Of a stretch of DNA of 64,000 nt, positions 54,116 through 64,000 are shown in pieces. Origin of the DNA: Puniceicoccaceae bacterium (GTDB lineage: Bacteria; Verrucomicrobiota; Verrucomicrobiia; Opitutales; Coraliomargaritaceae); contig PBYS01000079.1 of the NCBI GenBank assembly GCA_002729725.1, positions 52,200 through 116,199 on the forward strand, written 5' to 3'. How positions within the stretch are numbered: the stretch's first letter is position 1; every line of letters starts with the position of its first letter. The notes under the pieces were generated by a model. It was not told the DNA's origin. It did no database searches and worked only from the letters and a program-made list of their open reading frames with translations. The translations under genes were made by a program, and so were the position numbers.

Positions 54116-54853
54116 ATGAACCAAACACCTAAGCCACTCATCATAATCGCTGAAGACGATAAAGATCTCGCCACCTTGATCGCGACACAACTGGAAGTCG
54201 CCGGCATGCAAAGCCAGATCTGCCACGAGGCCTGCCACGTGGAGCGCTTCTTAAAAAGCAATTTTGCGAATCTCATTTTGCTCGACGTGCATCTGCCCGA
54301 CAACACGGGCTTCAACCTGATGAGTGACCTCCGCGGCACGGGTAACAGCACCCCCGTCATATTCCTAACAGGCGAAAACGACGAAGTTAAAAAAGTAAAA
54401 GCGCTCGAAATGGGCGGCGACGACTACATCACCAAGCCCTTTGGATTTCCAGAATTGATCGCACGTATCAACGCGGTGCTCCGCCGCGCCGAAACGACCA
54501 ACGACAGCAATATCACTCAAAACGCGTCGATCACTGATGAACCATTTGAATTCTGCGGCGCCGAAGTCAACCCGCAGCGCTTAGAAGTCAATTTCCCCGA
54601 TGGCGCCATCGAAAGCATCGGCCGCAAAGAGCTAGGCATCTTCGCCTACCTCGCGGATCATCCCAATGCAGTGCTCACTCGCAAGAATCTGATCCACTCC
54701 GTATGGGGCATCCACGCCGATGTCCGCAGCCGCTCTTTGGACCAATACATTGTAAAAATCCGCGAGCTCTACAAACGCCACGACTTGACACTCGACGCCT
54801 TCCGCACTGTGCACGGCGTCGGCTACATCTACGATGTAAAGGTGCCCGAGTAG
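54116..54853 (+). CDS. OmpR/PhoB-family response regulator
   Basis: 245 residues. Receiver domain: acidic pair IIIAEDDKDL, phospho-acceptor Asp in LILLDVHLPDN, Thr in IFLTGEN, Lys in YITKPFGFPELIARI. The C-terminal winged helix (about 140-240) contains FCGAEVNPQRLEV and GRKELGIFAYLADHPNAVLTRKNLIHSVWG plus RSLDQYIVKIRELYKRH, as in DNA-binding OmpR proteins. No histidine kinase is adjacent; the nearest in the window is the pseudo-receiver hybrid kinase at 3.3-5.8 kb, which is not an obvious partner. Confidence 0.92.
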   Translation: MNQTPKPLIIIAEDDKDLATLIATQLEVAGMQSQICHEACHVERFLKSNFANLILLDVHLPDNTGFNLMSDLRGTGNSTPVIFLTGENDEVKKVKALEMGGDDYITKPFGFPELIARINAVLRRAETTNDSNITQNASITDEPFEFCGAEVNPQRLEVNFPDGAIESIGRKELGIFAYLADHPNAVLTRKNLIHSVWGIHADVRSRSLDQYIVKIRELYKRHDLTLDAFRTVHGVGYIYDVKVPE

Positions 54854-54900
54854 GCTGGAGTCCCGCCTTCTCTGAGCGGAACTCCGACCCAAGCAAACCG

Positions 54901-56028
54901 CTACCTTCGATTCTTGCGAAAGCTCGATGGCGCCTCACCCGCGACTCGCTTAAATACCACCGCCATGCGCTCGGCGTCGTTGAAGCCACACAAGTCCGAA
55001 ATTCTGCCGATCGGGTGGTTCGTTTGCGCCAGCAACTGCTTCGCCTGTGCCACACGCAAGCGGCAGAGCATTTCCCAAGGCGTGCAGCGGTAAAACTCCT
55101 TAAACTTGCGCTCTAAACTACGACGCGCCAGCCGCAACTCGTCGCACATCTGCCCCACACTGATCGAATCCTGCATGCGCTCCGAGAGATAAGACATCGC
55201 GCGCCGCAACTGCGGATCATCCACCAGCAAATGATTTGCTGAGTGCCGCAAGACCACACCACCTGGCGGCACCAAGACCGGCTCTGCCGGCGCCCGTTTC
55301 TGCACCAACAAATCCTGCATCGATTCGCCAACCAACGCCCCAATCGAATCCCAGGGAATCGCCACACTCGATAACATAGGATAACTCAAACCACAGACCA
55401 AGTCGTCGTTATTTGCTCCGATCACCGCCACTTGCTCCGGAACCGAGATCCCTAATTGCTGACAACTGCTGCACAGAAATCGCCCCAGCGGATCATGCAC
55501 CGCAAAAATACCAACTGGCTTCGGCAAGGACTCCAGCCAACGACGCAGTCTCGCATTCGGTACAACGAAATGCTCACTATAGCGCGCATCCTCAAACGCG
55601 GTCTCCGTATGCACGGAAACAGGTAAATCCACCGCCTGTATAAAGCCATCGATTCGCTGTCCCGAATACGGCGTGCCATTGCCCAAACAAGCGAAACTAC
55701 GGTAGCCCGCCTGCTGAAAGGCCTCGGCCGCCGCTGCGCCCACCGCATAATCATCCACGTCGATGCTCACCACCCCGGGATAACTAAAATCTGTATCCGC
55801 GATGACCGTCGGCATATCCAAGCTCAAAAGCGCCTCCGTCACCTCCGGCAACCATTCAGTGATTAAACCATCCGGCTGCAACTCACGCAATAAATCCAGC
55901 AACTCGTCGATCGGTCGATGAATACTGACAACCCGGAAGTCCTGCTGACGACGCACAAAGGGCATCAATGCCGGCGTCAAGCGACGCAAAAACACCTCCG
56001 TCATTACAATCGCGATCTGTTGGCTCAT
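54901..56028 (-). CDS. xylR: XylR-like transcription regulator (LacI-type sensor plus AraC-type HTH)
   Basis: 375 residues. The N-terminal ~260 residues have a periplasmic-binding-protein fold of the LacI/GalR type (VVSIDVDDYAVGAAAAEAFQQAGYRSFACLG; GIFAVHDPLGRFLCSSCQQLGISVPEQVAVIGANND). The C-terminus is a double AraC HTH: ISVGQMCDELRLARRSLERKFKEFYRCTPWEML and RISDLCGFNDAERMAVVFKRVAGEAPSSFRK. This is the XylR architecture of E. coli. Divergent from xylA and only 225 bp away, so it almost surely controls the xylA-xylB genes and binds xylose. Confidence 0.85.
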   Translation of the reverse strand: MSQQIAIVMTEVFLRRLTPALMPFVRRQQDFRVVSIHRPIDELLDLLRELQPDGLITEWLPEVTEALLSLDMPTVIADTDFSYPGVVSIDVDDYAVGAAAAEAFQQAGYRSFACLGNGTPYSGQRIDGFIQAVDLPVSVHTETAFEDARYSEHFVVPNARLRRWLESLPKPVGIFAVHDPLGRFLCSSCQQLGISVPEQVAVIGANNDDLVCGLSYPMLSSVAIPWDSIGALVGESMQDLLVQKRAPAEPVLVPPGGVVLRHSANHLLVDDPQLRRAMSYLSERMQDSISVGQMCDELRLARRSLERKFKEFYRCTPWEMLCRLRVAQAKQLLAQTNHPIGRISDLCGFNDAERMAVVFKRVAGEAPSSFRKNRR

Positions 56029-56076
56029 TGCCTATAAACCAAGCGCAGAATATGACGCAAATCAACAGAATATAAT

Positions 56077-56087
56077 CGCAATTTGCG
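56077..56087. promoter_or_regulatory. Candidate XylR operator in the xylR-xylA intergenic region
   Basis: CGCAATTTGCG (56077-56087) is a near-palindrome in the divergent spacer; a related CGCAAAT half lies at 56056. AT-rich dyads in this location suit an AraC/XylR dimer. Just before the xylA ATG, CAACT-CTG-AGTTG (56210-56222) and AGTTGGG...CCCAACT (56218-56242) are mutually exclusive hairpins, listed as a finding. Confidence 0.35.
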
Positions 56088-56253
56088 GTTTCGGATATCG
56101 CTCCACTTTGGTAATCTCTAGTCGTAATCAGGTTGCTTTAGCGCCTGATTCAATTTTCAGAAGCAAGCATCACTTTAAAACCTCACAAATCATCCACGCG
56201 TTCATACCACAACTCTGAGTTGGGCGCTAAAACAACCCAACTACGAAATCAGC

Positions 56254-57558
<1,305 letters not shown>

Positions 57559-57563
57559 TCTAT

Positions 57564-57640
57564 CGTAGGGGCTTCACTTGTGACGCCCACGTCGTGTCGG
57601 CTACTTTGGACCGGCGGGCGTGACAAGTCGCGCCCCTACG
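57564..57640. repeat. Palindromic element between xylA and xylB
   Basis: Nested inverted repeats: the outer CGTAGGGGC (57564-57572) / GCCCCTACG (57632-57640) is perfect. The inner ACTTGTGACGCCC (57576-57588) / GGGCGTGACAAGT (57616-57628) has one mismatch. It starts 5 nt after the xylA stop. Its size and form match dispersed REP/MITE palindromes in Verrucomicrobia. It could reduce readthrough into xylB. Confidence 0.6.
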
Positions 57641-57679
57641 CCCTCCCCACTCTCCACTGCCGCGCCAGCGGCCCCCGCC

Positions 57680-59230
<1,551 letters not shown>

Positions 59231-59310
59231 ATTTAAAGGCCACTCAGCTGCGAAAACGTTCGAATATACTTGCAGCCCTGTCATCGGGCTCAAACGCTCC
59301 GTAGCTGACT

Positions 59311-59991
59311 ATGCAAAGAACAATCGCGATCGGAGATGTGCACGGCTGTGCCGATGAATTCGAAGAACTCCTCGAAGCCCTCGAGCTTACCCCCAAAGAT
59401 CGGGTGATTCAGGTCGGCGACTTAGTGAACCGTGGCCCCGACAGCCGTCGTGTCATCGAACTGGCACGCCAATACAATGTCGAAGCAATCGTCGGCAATC
59501 ACGAACTGCGCCTGCTAGAAGCATGGCGCAACAACAAGCCTAGCCTGCTTAAAGACTACGACCGCCCCACCTTCGAGCAACTCACCGAAGACGATTGGCT
59601 CTACCTCGAAGAAATGCCGAATGTGCTCTACGATGGCAAAATCGAGACAGTCTTCGTGCACGGAGGCTTCCTGCCCGACATACCTTGGCAAAAACAAGCA
59701 CTCGAAATCATCACCACCATCCAAGTGATCGATAAAAAAGGCAACGCCGCCAAACGCTCCGACGCCCCCGATGCGCCCCCCTGGGCCGACACCTGGCGGG
59801 GCTCCCCCTTTGTCGTCTATGGCCACACGCCCCGCCCCAATGTGTTAGAGCGCCCCGGCTCCATCGGCATCGATACCGGCTGCGTTTACGGCGGCCACCT
59901 GACCGCCTACACCATTGGCGACCAAACACTCACACAAGTCCGCGCTCGCAAAGCCTACGCCCATAGCAAACGCCTCCCCGACCCCATCTAA
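59311..59991 (+). CDS. Metallophosphoesterase, PP2A-like/PrpA type
   Basis: 226-residue calcineurin-like phosphoesterase. Motifs: AIGDVHGCADEF, VQVGDLVNRGPDSR, AIVGNHELRLLEAW, VFVHGGFLPDIPW and VYGHTPRPNV, with GIDTGCVYGG near the end. This is the PPP-family single-domain form of PrpA/ApaH-like bacterial phosphatases. It may act on phosphoproteins or on diadenosine polyphosphates. No pathway link with xylB; spacing of 80 nt. Confidence 0.88.
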   Translation: MQRTIAIGDVHGCADEFEELLEALELTPKDRVIQVGDLVNRGPDSRRVIELARQYNVEAIVGNHELRLLEAWRNNKPSLLKDYDRPTFEQLTEDDWLYLEEMPNVLYDGKIETVFVHGGFLPDIPWQKQALEIITTIQVIDKKGNAAKRSDAPDAPPWADTWRGSPFVVYGHTPRPNVLERPGSIGIDTGCVYGGHLTAYTIGDQTLTQVRARKAYAHSKRLPDPI

Positions 59992-60011
59992 TTCCTCATT
60001 CTCAATTCCTC

Positions 60012-60047
60012 ACTCCCACTCCCACTCCCATTCCCACTCCCATTCCC
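60012..60047. repeat. Hexanucleotide tandem repeat ending at a start codon
   Basis: Six 6-bp units, ACTCCC or ATTCCC, run from 60012 to 60047 and abut ATG 60048. A copy-number change would move the promoter-to-start distance by 6 nt without altering the frame. The start codon has no Shine-Dalgarno. Confidence 0.8.
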
Positions 60048-60599
60048 ATGTCCGACCCAACGAATCACCTAGGCCTACTACTCATCGACTTTCAGGATGT
60101 ATTCCTCAAAGCCATGCCCGACCGCGAACGCCTCCTAAAGCGCACCACCTTTGCCGTCAAGGCAGCGGAGCTCCTGGGCGTATCCATCGCCGCCACCGAG
60201 CAATTACCTGAAAAACTAGGCTCCACCACCGAAGCCCTCAGCAGTATCTGGGACGTCAACACACCCGTCTTTGACAAAAGCGCCTTCTCCGCCCTCGAAG
60301 CTGAAGGACTCCATCGCTGGATCGAAGCCAATCAAATCGATCACTTACTCATCGCCGGCATCGAGACTTCCATCTGCGTCTACCAGAGTGCGATCCAAGC
60401 CCTCGGCGAGGAGATTGGCGTTACCCTGCTAAGCGACTGCATCAGTGAACGCCGCCCCGAAGACCGCGGGCCCGTCTTGGAGCAACTACTTGCCATGGAG
60501 GCACACGTGCTGCCCAGCGAAACAATCTTTTACAGCCTGCTCGGCAGTGCCGAGCACCCACAATTCAAAGCTTTCACACAACTCGTCAAAAACGCATAA
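60048..60599 (+). CDS. Isochorismatase-like cysteine hydrolase
   Basis: 183-residue isochorismatase-fold hydrolase (nicotinamidase-related). Triad: Asp in LLLIDFQDVF, Lys in FDKSAFSAL and Cys in GIETSICVYQSA, as in YcaC/RutB-like members. Substrate unknown; the menF-encoded isochorismate synthase is 53 kb away and unrelated by context. The start sits directly after a hexamer repeat with no Shine-Dalgarno. Confidence 0.88.
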   Translation: MSDPTNHLGLLLIDFQDVFLKAMPDRERLLKRTTFAVKAAELLGVSIAATEQLPEKLGSTTEALSSIWDVNTPVFDKSAFSALEAEGLHRWIEANQIDHLLIAGIETSICVYQSAIQALGEEIGVTLLSDCISERRPEDRGPVLEQLLAMEAHVLPSETIFYSLLGSAEHPQFKAFTQLVKNA

Positions 60600-60622
60600 G
60601 CGCATCGGCGCATCCACTTACC

Positions 60623-61786
60623 TTGAACACAACAAACTACAATTTCGACACTTGCCCCGATCGCACTGGCTACGGCAGCCTCAAATGGGACAAATACAAA
60701 GGCCGCGACATCCTACCGCTCTGGGTCGCCGACATGGACTTCACCACCGCGCCCGAGATCATGACTGCCCTGCAAGCACGCCTGGATCACGGCATCTTCG
60801 GCTACACCGTCCCTTACGACGCGCCCGTCGAAGCGGTGCTCAATTACCTGCAAAACCAACACGGCTACAGCGCCCAAGCTGGCTGGCTCAATTTCCTGCC
60901 TGGTCTGGTGCCCGCCATTAACTTGTGCTGCCACGCCTTCACCGAGCCCGGCGACTCCGTGATGACCGCCACACCGGTCTATCCCCCCTTTCTATCTGCG
61001 CCCGACTACGCAAACCGCGAACTAATCAAAGTCCCCCTCTGCCTCAATGCCGACGACCAATGGACGCTCGACATCGAGGCGATGGAAGCGGCGGTTCAGC
61101 CAAACACCAAGATCTTCGTGCTCTGCAGTCCGCACAATCCTGTCGGCCGCGTCTGGACCAAAGAAGAGCTCACCGCAGTCGCCGACTTCTGCGAACGCCA
61201 CGACCTCATTCTCATCTCCGACGAAATCCACTGCGACCTCGTCTTCGACGAAGACGCCAAGCACATCGTCACCGCCACCCTCAGCGAACGCGTCGCTCAG
61301 CGCACCGTCACCCTGATGGCCCCCAGCAAGACCTATAATTTGCCCGGACTCGCCTGCGCCTATTCCGTAATCGAAAATCCCAAGCTGCGCGTCGAATTCC
61401 AAAAAACCATTCGCGGCATCATCACCGAGGTCAACTGCTTCGGCTACGCCGGCATCACAGCCGCCTACAATCACGGCGAGCCATGGCGCCAAGAGCTGCT
61501 CACGTATTTGCGCGGCAACTACAATCTGATCTACCAATTCATTCAAAACGCACTGCCAGAGATCACCTTCCGCCCCATGGAGTCCACTTATTTAGCATGG
61601 TTTGACGTCAGCAAACTAGGCCTCAAGAATCCAGTCGGACACTTTGAAAAGCACGGCGTCGGCCTCAGCGACGGCACTCCCTTCGACGGCCCACAACATT
61701 TGCGCCTAAACTTCGGCTGCCCCCGTGCCCGCTTGGAAGAAGGGCTCGCCCTAATCGCCAAAGCCGCACAAGCAGACGAGGCCTAA
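60623..61786 (+). CDS. patB: PatB/MalY-type pyridoxal-phosphate lyase (cystathionine beta-lyase)
   Basis: 387-residue fold-type I PLP enzyme. Family start NYNFDTCPDRTGYGSLKWDKY; LPLWVADMDFTTAPEI; LVPAINLCCHAFTEPGDSV; CSPHNPVGRVWTKEEL with the substrate Asn; ISDEIHCDLVFD with the pyridine-N Asp; APSKTYNLPGL with the PLP Lys. It likely cleaves cystathionine or cysteine S-conjugates to homocysteine/thiols, ammonia and pyruvate. The start is TTG 60623: no ATG fits before the conserved LKWDKY motif. Followed after 24 nt by an isochorismatase-like gene upstream, without clear functional link. Confidence 0.9.
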   Translation: MNTTNYNFDTCPDRTGYGSLKWDKYKGRDILPLWVADMDFTTAPEIMTALQARLDHGIFGYTVPYDAPVEAVLNYLQNQHGYSAQAGWLNFLPGLVPAINLCCHAFTEPGDSVMTATPVYPPFLSAPDYANRELIKVPLCLNADDQWTLDIEAMEAAVQPNTKIFVLCSPHNPVGRVWTKEELTAVADFCERHDLILISDEIHCDLVFDEDAKHIVTATLSERVAQRTVTLMAPSKTYNLPGLACAYSVIENPKLRVEFQKTIRGIITEVNCFGYAGITAAYNHGEPWRQELLTYLRGNYNLIYQFIQNALPEITFRPMESTYLAWFDVSKLGLKNPVGHFEKHGVGLSDGTPFDGPQHLRLNFGCPRARLEEGLALIAKAAQADEA

Positions 61787-61821
61787 GGCAGAGTTCGAAG
61801 TTGGAAACGTCGAGACAGGGA

Positions 61822-61860
61822 GAACGTCGAACGTTCAACATCCAACGTCCAATTGAATAA
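61822..61860. repeat. Second copy of the GAACGTCGAACGT dispersed repeat
   Basis: About 39 bp closely related to 47435-47475. Both begin GAACGTCGAACGT and end GAATAA. It lies just after patB. Two copies 14 kb apart in one window argue for a genome-wide repeat family. Confidence 0.6.
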
Positions 61861-62115
61861 CTGGGAGAGCTCGGGATCCTAGGCGGACCTAGCGAACTGA
61901 TCCACCGTCGCTTACACAGCCTAGCAAAAGCGTTGAAGACTCTTAGCTCGAACATGTTCGAATCAGAGCCATTCCCCGGGATCGCAGGTCTCCGCACCTG
62001 CTCTGCACGCACGGAATCGTGCCACCTGCAAGCACTCTGCACTTAGGTATCAAAAAGTAAAATGGAGTCTATCATTGAATTAATCGCGGCAATTACCGCC
62101 GAGATTTGTTTATAA
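61861..62115. other. Gene-free spacer with short palindromes
   Basis: Together with the repeat at 61822 this is a 330-bp stretch without a gene after patB. It contains TCGAACATGTTCGA (61947-61960), a perfect 14-bp palindrome, and two small hairpins (GCAGGT/ACCTGC and GCACG/CGTGC near 61985-62025). No ORF or RNA gene is convincing. It leads to the transposase fragment. Confidence 0.35.
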
Positions 62116-62230
62116 ATGATGCTGCACAAACAGTCCTTTCAGGACTGTTTGTTTGAAGCCTGCGAGAAGTGTGGCTGGATCCTTGAAGGCTTTTGTGTGA
62201 TGACGAACCACTACCATCTGCCCCGTTTTA
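62116..62230 (+). pseudogene. Fragment of a REP-associated (Y1/RAYT) transposase
   Basis: About 35 codons match the centre of Y1-type transposases: DCLFEACEKCGWILEGFCVMTNHYHL, in which NHYH is the HUH metal-binding site. Both flanks of the family are missing: no MPRxxRxxY-type start and no catalytic Tyr helix. The sequence before it contains a perfect 12-bp hairpin (62126-62152). It points to an old transposition near the integrase. Confidence 0.6.
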
Positions 62231-62251
62231 ATAACTGTGCTTCGCACGCGA

Positions 62252-63640
62252 CTACGAAGAGCCTTCCAAAGCATCCAAGGGACTCACCGTCAGATCCTGC
62301 TGGTCCTCCATCACGTGCAGATAGATCATCGTCGTCTCCACGCAGGCATGCCCTAAGAAATCCTGCAAAGTCCTAATATTTGTCCCATTCTCTAGCAAAT
62401 GCGTCGCATAACTGTGCCGTAATACATGTGAATTCGATCGTTTCGGGATTTGGGCCTTCACTGCAGCAATCGAAAGCTCCTTCTGATACGCACGCGGCAA
62501 GATATGGTGTCGCCGCCTAGGGGCATCACGCTCACCGCGCGGGTCACGCGATAAGCTCTTCATCGGAAACACCCAAAACCATTCCCAGCGCCGTCCCGCT
62601 TTGGGCATCTTTTTGTCCAAAGCCCCCGGCATGAAGACCCCCGGCACATTCGCCGCACGATCCGCCTCGTGCACCTTGAGCACCTCCTGTAGATGCTCAA
62701 CCAGAGCCTCCTTCAAGCACTTCGGCAAGGGTACACAGCGATCTTTATCGCCTTTACCAGCTCGGATATAGAGCTTTCCTCGCTCAAGATCCACGTCCTT
62801 GACTCGTAGCCGGCACAACTCTGAAATCCGTAAACCACAGCCATACTGCAAGCGAGCCATCAAAGACCACTGACCACGCACCTCCGCCAAAAGCCGGCTG
62901 ATCTCACCTTTTGAATACACCACTGGATAATACTTACGCGGGTTCGCCTTCACATAGTCGCTAAAATCTCCCAGTTCCATTTTACGCACCTCGCGCAGAA
63001 AAAAGACACCCGCGTTCAAAGCCTGACGCTGCGTGCCTGCAGCAACCCCCTCTTCCACCGCAAGATAACTCAAAAAGCGCTTCAAACCCGCCTCATCAAG
63101 GGCCTCCAAGCCATCCTTGTGCTGCAAAAAACGCTCCATGCGCCGAATCCAACCCAAATAGCTTTCCTCCGTTCGCAAAGCCATTTGTCTAACACGCATT
63201 AAGCGCACCGTCTCTTCATACCACGGATCTAAAGGCACCTTTGCCTGTATCTCGGACAGCGTGTGCGCATACTGCTGCCGCCCATCACCAAAACCTCCCT
63301 CGTTCGGCACATTTGATGCATCCGAAGACATCTCTACCTCAGCTGAGGTCTCCTTTGGCTCGAGCGAATGAACCTCTGATACATTACGCCGAATCGGAGC
63401 CTCCCGAAAAAACCAATTCAGGCCATCGGTCCACTGCCTCAACTGCCATTGCTTTGGATGCCGTGCTTCAACAAGATGCTCGATGAAACAACGCGCCGAA
63501 ACTTTGGTCACTGGAGACGACTCCCGTTTCAAATACCCGAGGTACCAATTAATGATAACGCGATGCCGGTCACGCTCCTTAAGCGGTAAATCTGCCGCCT
63601 CTAACGCGTCCGACCATTTAGGGAATGATAATATGGTCAT
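62252..63640 (-). CDS. intI: Integron-type tyrosine recombinase with an N-terminal extension
   Basis: 462 residues, ATG 63640. The C-terminal catalytic domain has the R-H-R-H-Y set in GCGLRISELCRLRVKD, HVLRHSYATHLLENG, LGHACVETTMIYLHVM, plus the IntI-specific patch SLSRDPRGERDAPRRRHH. A core-binding domain (~165-250, TEESYLGWIRRMERFL) is preceded by a further ~130-residue segment (INWYLGYLKRESSPVTKV) that resembles a second SAM-like domain. Typical IntI has ~330 residues. Attachment attI and a cassette array would normally start beyond its 5' end, at the window's right edge. It could instead be a stand-alone recombinase. Confidence 0.87.
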   Translation of the reverse strand: MTILSFPKWSDALEAADLPLKERDRHRVIINWYLGYLKRESSPVTKVSARCFIEHLVEARHPKQWQLRQWTDGLNWFFREAPIRRNVSEVHSLEPKETSAEVEMSSDASNVPNEGGFGDGRQQYAHTLSEIQAKVPLDPWYEETVRLMRVRQMALRTEESYLGWIRRMERFLQHKDGLEALDEAGLKRFLSYLAVEEGVAAGTQRQALNAGVFFLREVRKMELGDFSDYVKANPRKYYPVVYSKGEISRLLAEVRGQWSLMARLQYGCGLRISELCRLRVKDVDLERGKLYIRAGKGDKDRCVPLPKCLKEALVEHLQEVLKVHEADRAANVPGVFMPGALDKKMPKAGRRWEWFWVFPMKSLSRDPRGERDAPRRRHHILPRAYQKELSIAAVKAQIPKRSNSHVLRHSYATHLLENGTNIRTLQDFLGHACVETTMIYLHVMEDQQDLTVSPLDALEGSS

Positions 63641-63915
63641 AAGTTCATGTATGATCACCTGTTCACATAACTGCAAGAGTAAAAAATCTACGCAAAAGCA
63701 AAGCAACACTGAGGGCCCAATAGCCCCACGCGCGCGTGTTCGGAGACATTTTGTCCCACTGCCATCTCAGATGATTGCCCCCTCACTAGCAAAAAAAAGA
63801 CAAAAAACCACTCCTAGACAACGAGATACATATCGAACATCAATAAGCTTGAAACAGCTATACCTACCTCTATCGTAATGCAAAAATACACTAATAAAAC
63901 TGATCTGAAAATAAA
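63641..63915. other. Region upstream of the integrase where attI would be
   Basis: 275 bp, AT-rich, with a poly-A stretch (GCAAAAAAAAGACAAAAAACC near 63790). I looked for a GTTRRRY/attI core and did not find a convincing one. It should hold the intI promoter and, if the locus is an integron, the cassette promoter. Confidence 0.35.
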
Positions 63916-64000
63916 ATGATTACAGACGGAATCAACTTTCTCAATGAGTTAGAAAAGCTCAAAGCTGTTGGTCGGCGGAGTTATCCAATTGGCTTGAATC
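63916..64000 (+). CDS. N-terminal start of a protein, cut by the window edge
   Basis: 28 codons from ATG 63916 to the end. The pattern FLNELEKLKAVGRR resembles the start of YfbR-like HD-domain phosphohydrolases, but 28 residues are too few to be sure. Position beyond the integrase's 5' end is where a first integron cassette would be. Confidence 0.35.
   Translation, partial: MITDGINFLNELEKLKAVGRRSYPIGLN

Noticed and set aside
61947..61960. TCGAACATGTTCGA as a LexA site
   Set aside because: The spacing (GAAC-N2-GTTC) fits neither the Gram-positive nor the verrucomicrobial LexA consensus I know, and no SOS gene follows.

Overview
The window looks like the chromosome of a marine Verrucomicrobiota bacterium, most likely class Opitutia near Puniceicoccales/Coraliomargarita. 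This is inferred from gene families, not from a marker gene. The pointers are: two vWA proteins that open with the Asp-Cys-x-Cys-Cys-Gly-Phe-Gly membrane helix seen in Verrucomicrobia and Planctomycetes; a large secreted 'W..DP..A' repeat protein; a xylR/xylA/xylB locus; short intergenic palindromes; and weak or absent Shine-Dalgarno sequences. There is no rRNA, no recognisable tRNA and no CRISPR array.

Layout. 1-7.3 kb: end of a mannitol dehydrogenase gene, a leucine-attenuation leader with leuA, a membrane hybrid histidine kinase with a degenerate receiver, and menF. 7.6-17.5 kb: a stress-flavoured stretch with a GSP39-like SDR, a YciF-like ferritin protein, a UvrD-type helicase, a two-TM ion channel, a PRC-barrel/BON protein, cardiolipin synthase, a broken baeRF release-factor-like gene, a VTT membrane protein and a Pmp3/YqaE peptide. 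17.7-23.8 kb: the repeat protein, clpB and nth.

23.9-33.1 kb is a one-strand defence island: type III restriction subunit, AbrB-like antitoxin and PIN toxin, type III methyltransferase, SIR2-domain protein, HerA ATPase, a PD-(D/E)XK-like protein and an unknown protein. SIR2 and HerA overlap by 4 nt, as do antitoxin and toxin. Base composition falls from the middle of the methyltransferase gene and again across SIR2-HerA, which suggests acquisition in modules.

33.2-44.8 kb is mainly housekeeping: DNA polymerase III delta', glutamate dehydrogenase, gamma-carbonic anhydrase, a feoA-feoB-Cys-rich peptide iron operon, a rhomboid protease, an MBL hydrolase, a DEDD exonuclease and a TonB-dependent receptor. 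45.4-48.5 kb carries an ExbB/TolQ-type channel gene followed by two genes that fuse an ExbD-like helix to a coiled coil and a von Willebrand A domain. This looks like an uncharacterised proton-driven envelope machine and is the most novel item here.

48.5-61.8 kb: a toxin-antitoxin chimera remnant, a Ski2-like helicase carrying an in-frame intergenic repeat, a Gfo/Idh/MocA oxidoreductase, hisG, bcp with an orphan OmpR regulator, the xylose locus, a phosphatase, a cysteine hydrolase and a PatB-type lyase. 61.8-64 kb: a dispersed repeat, a transposase fragment and an integron-type integrase reading away from the right edge, where a new gene starts and is cut off.
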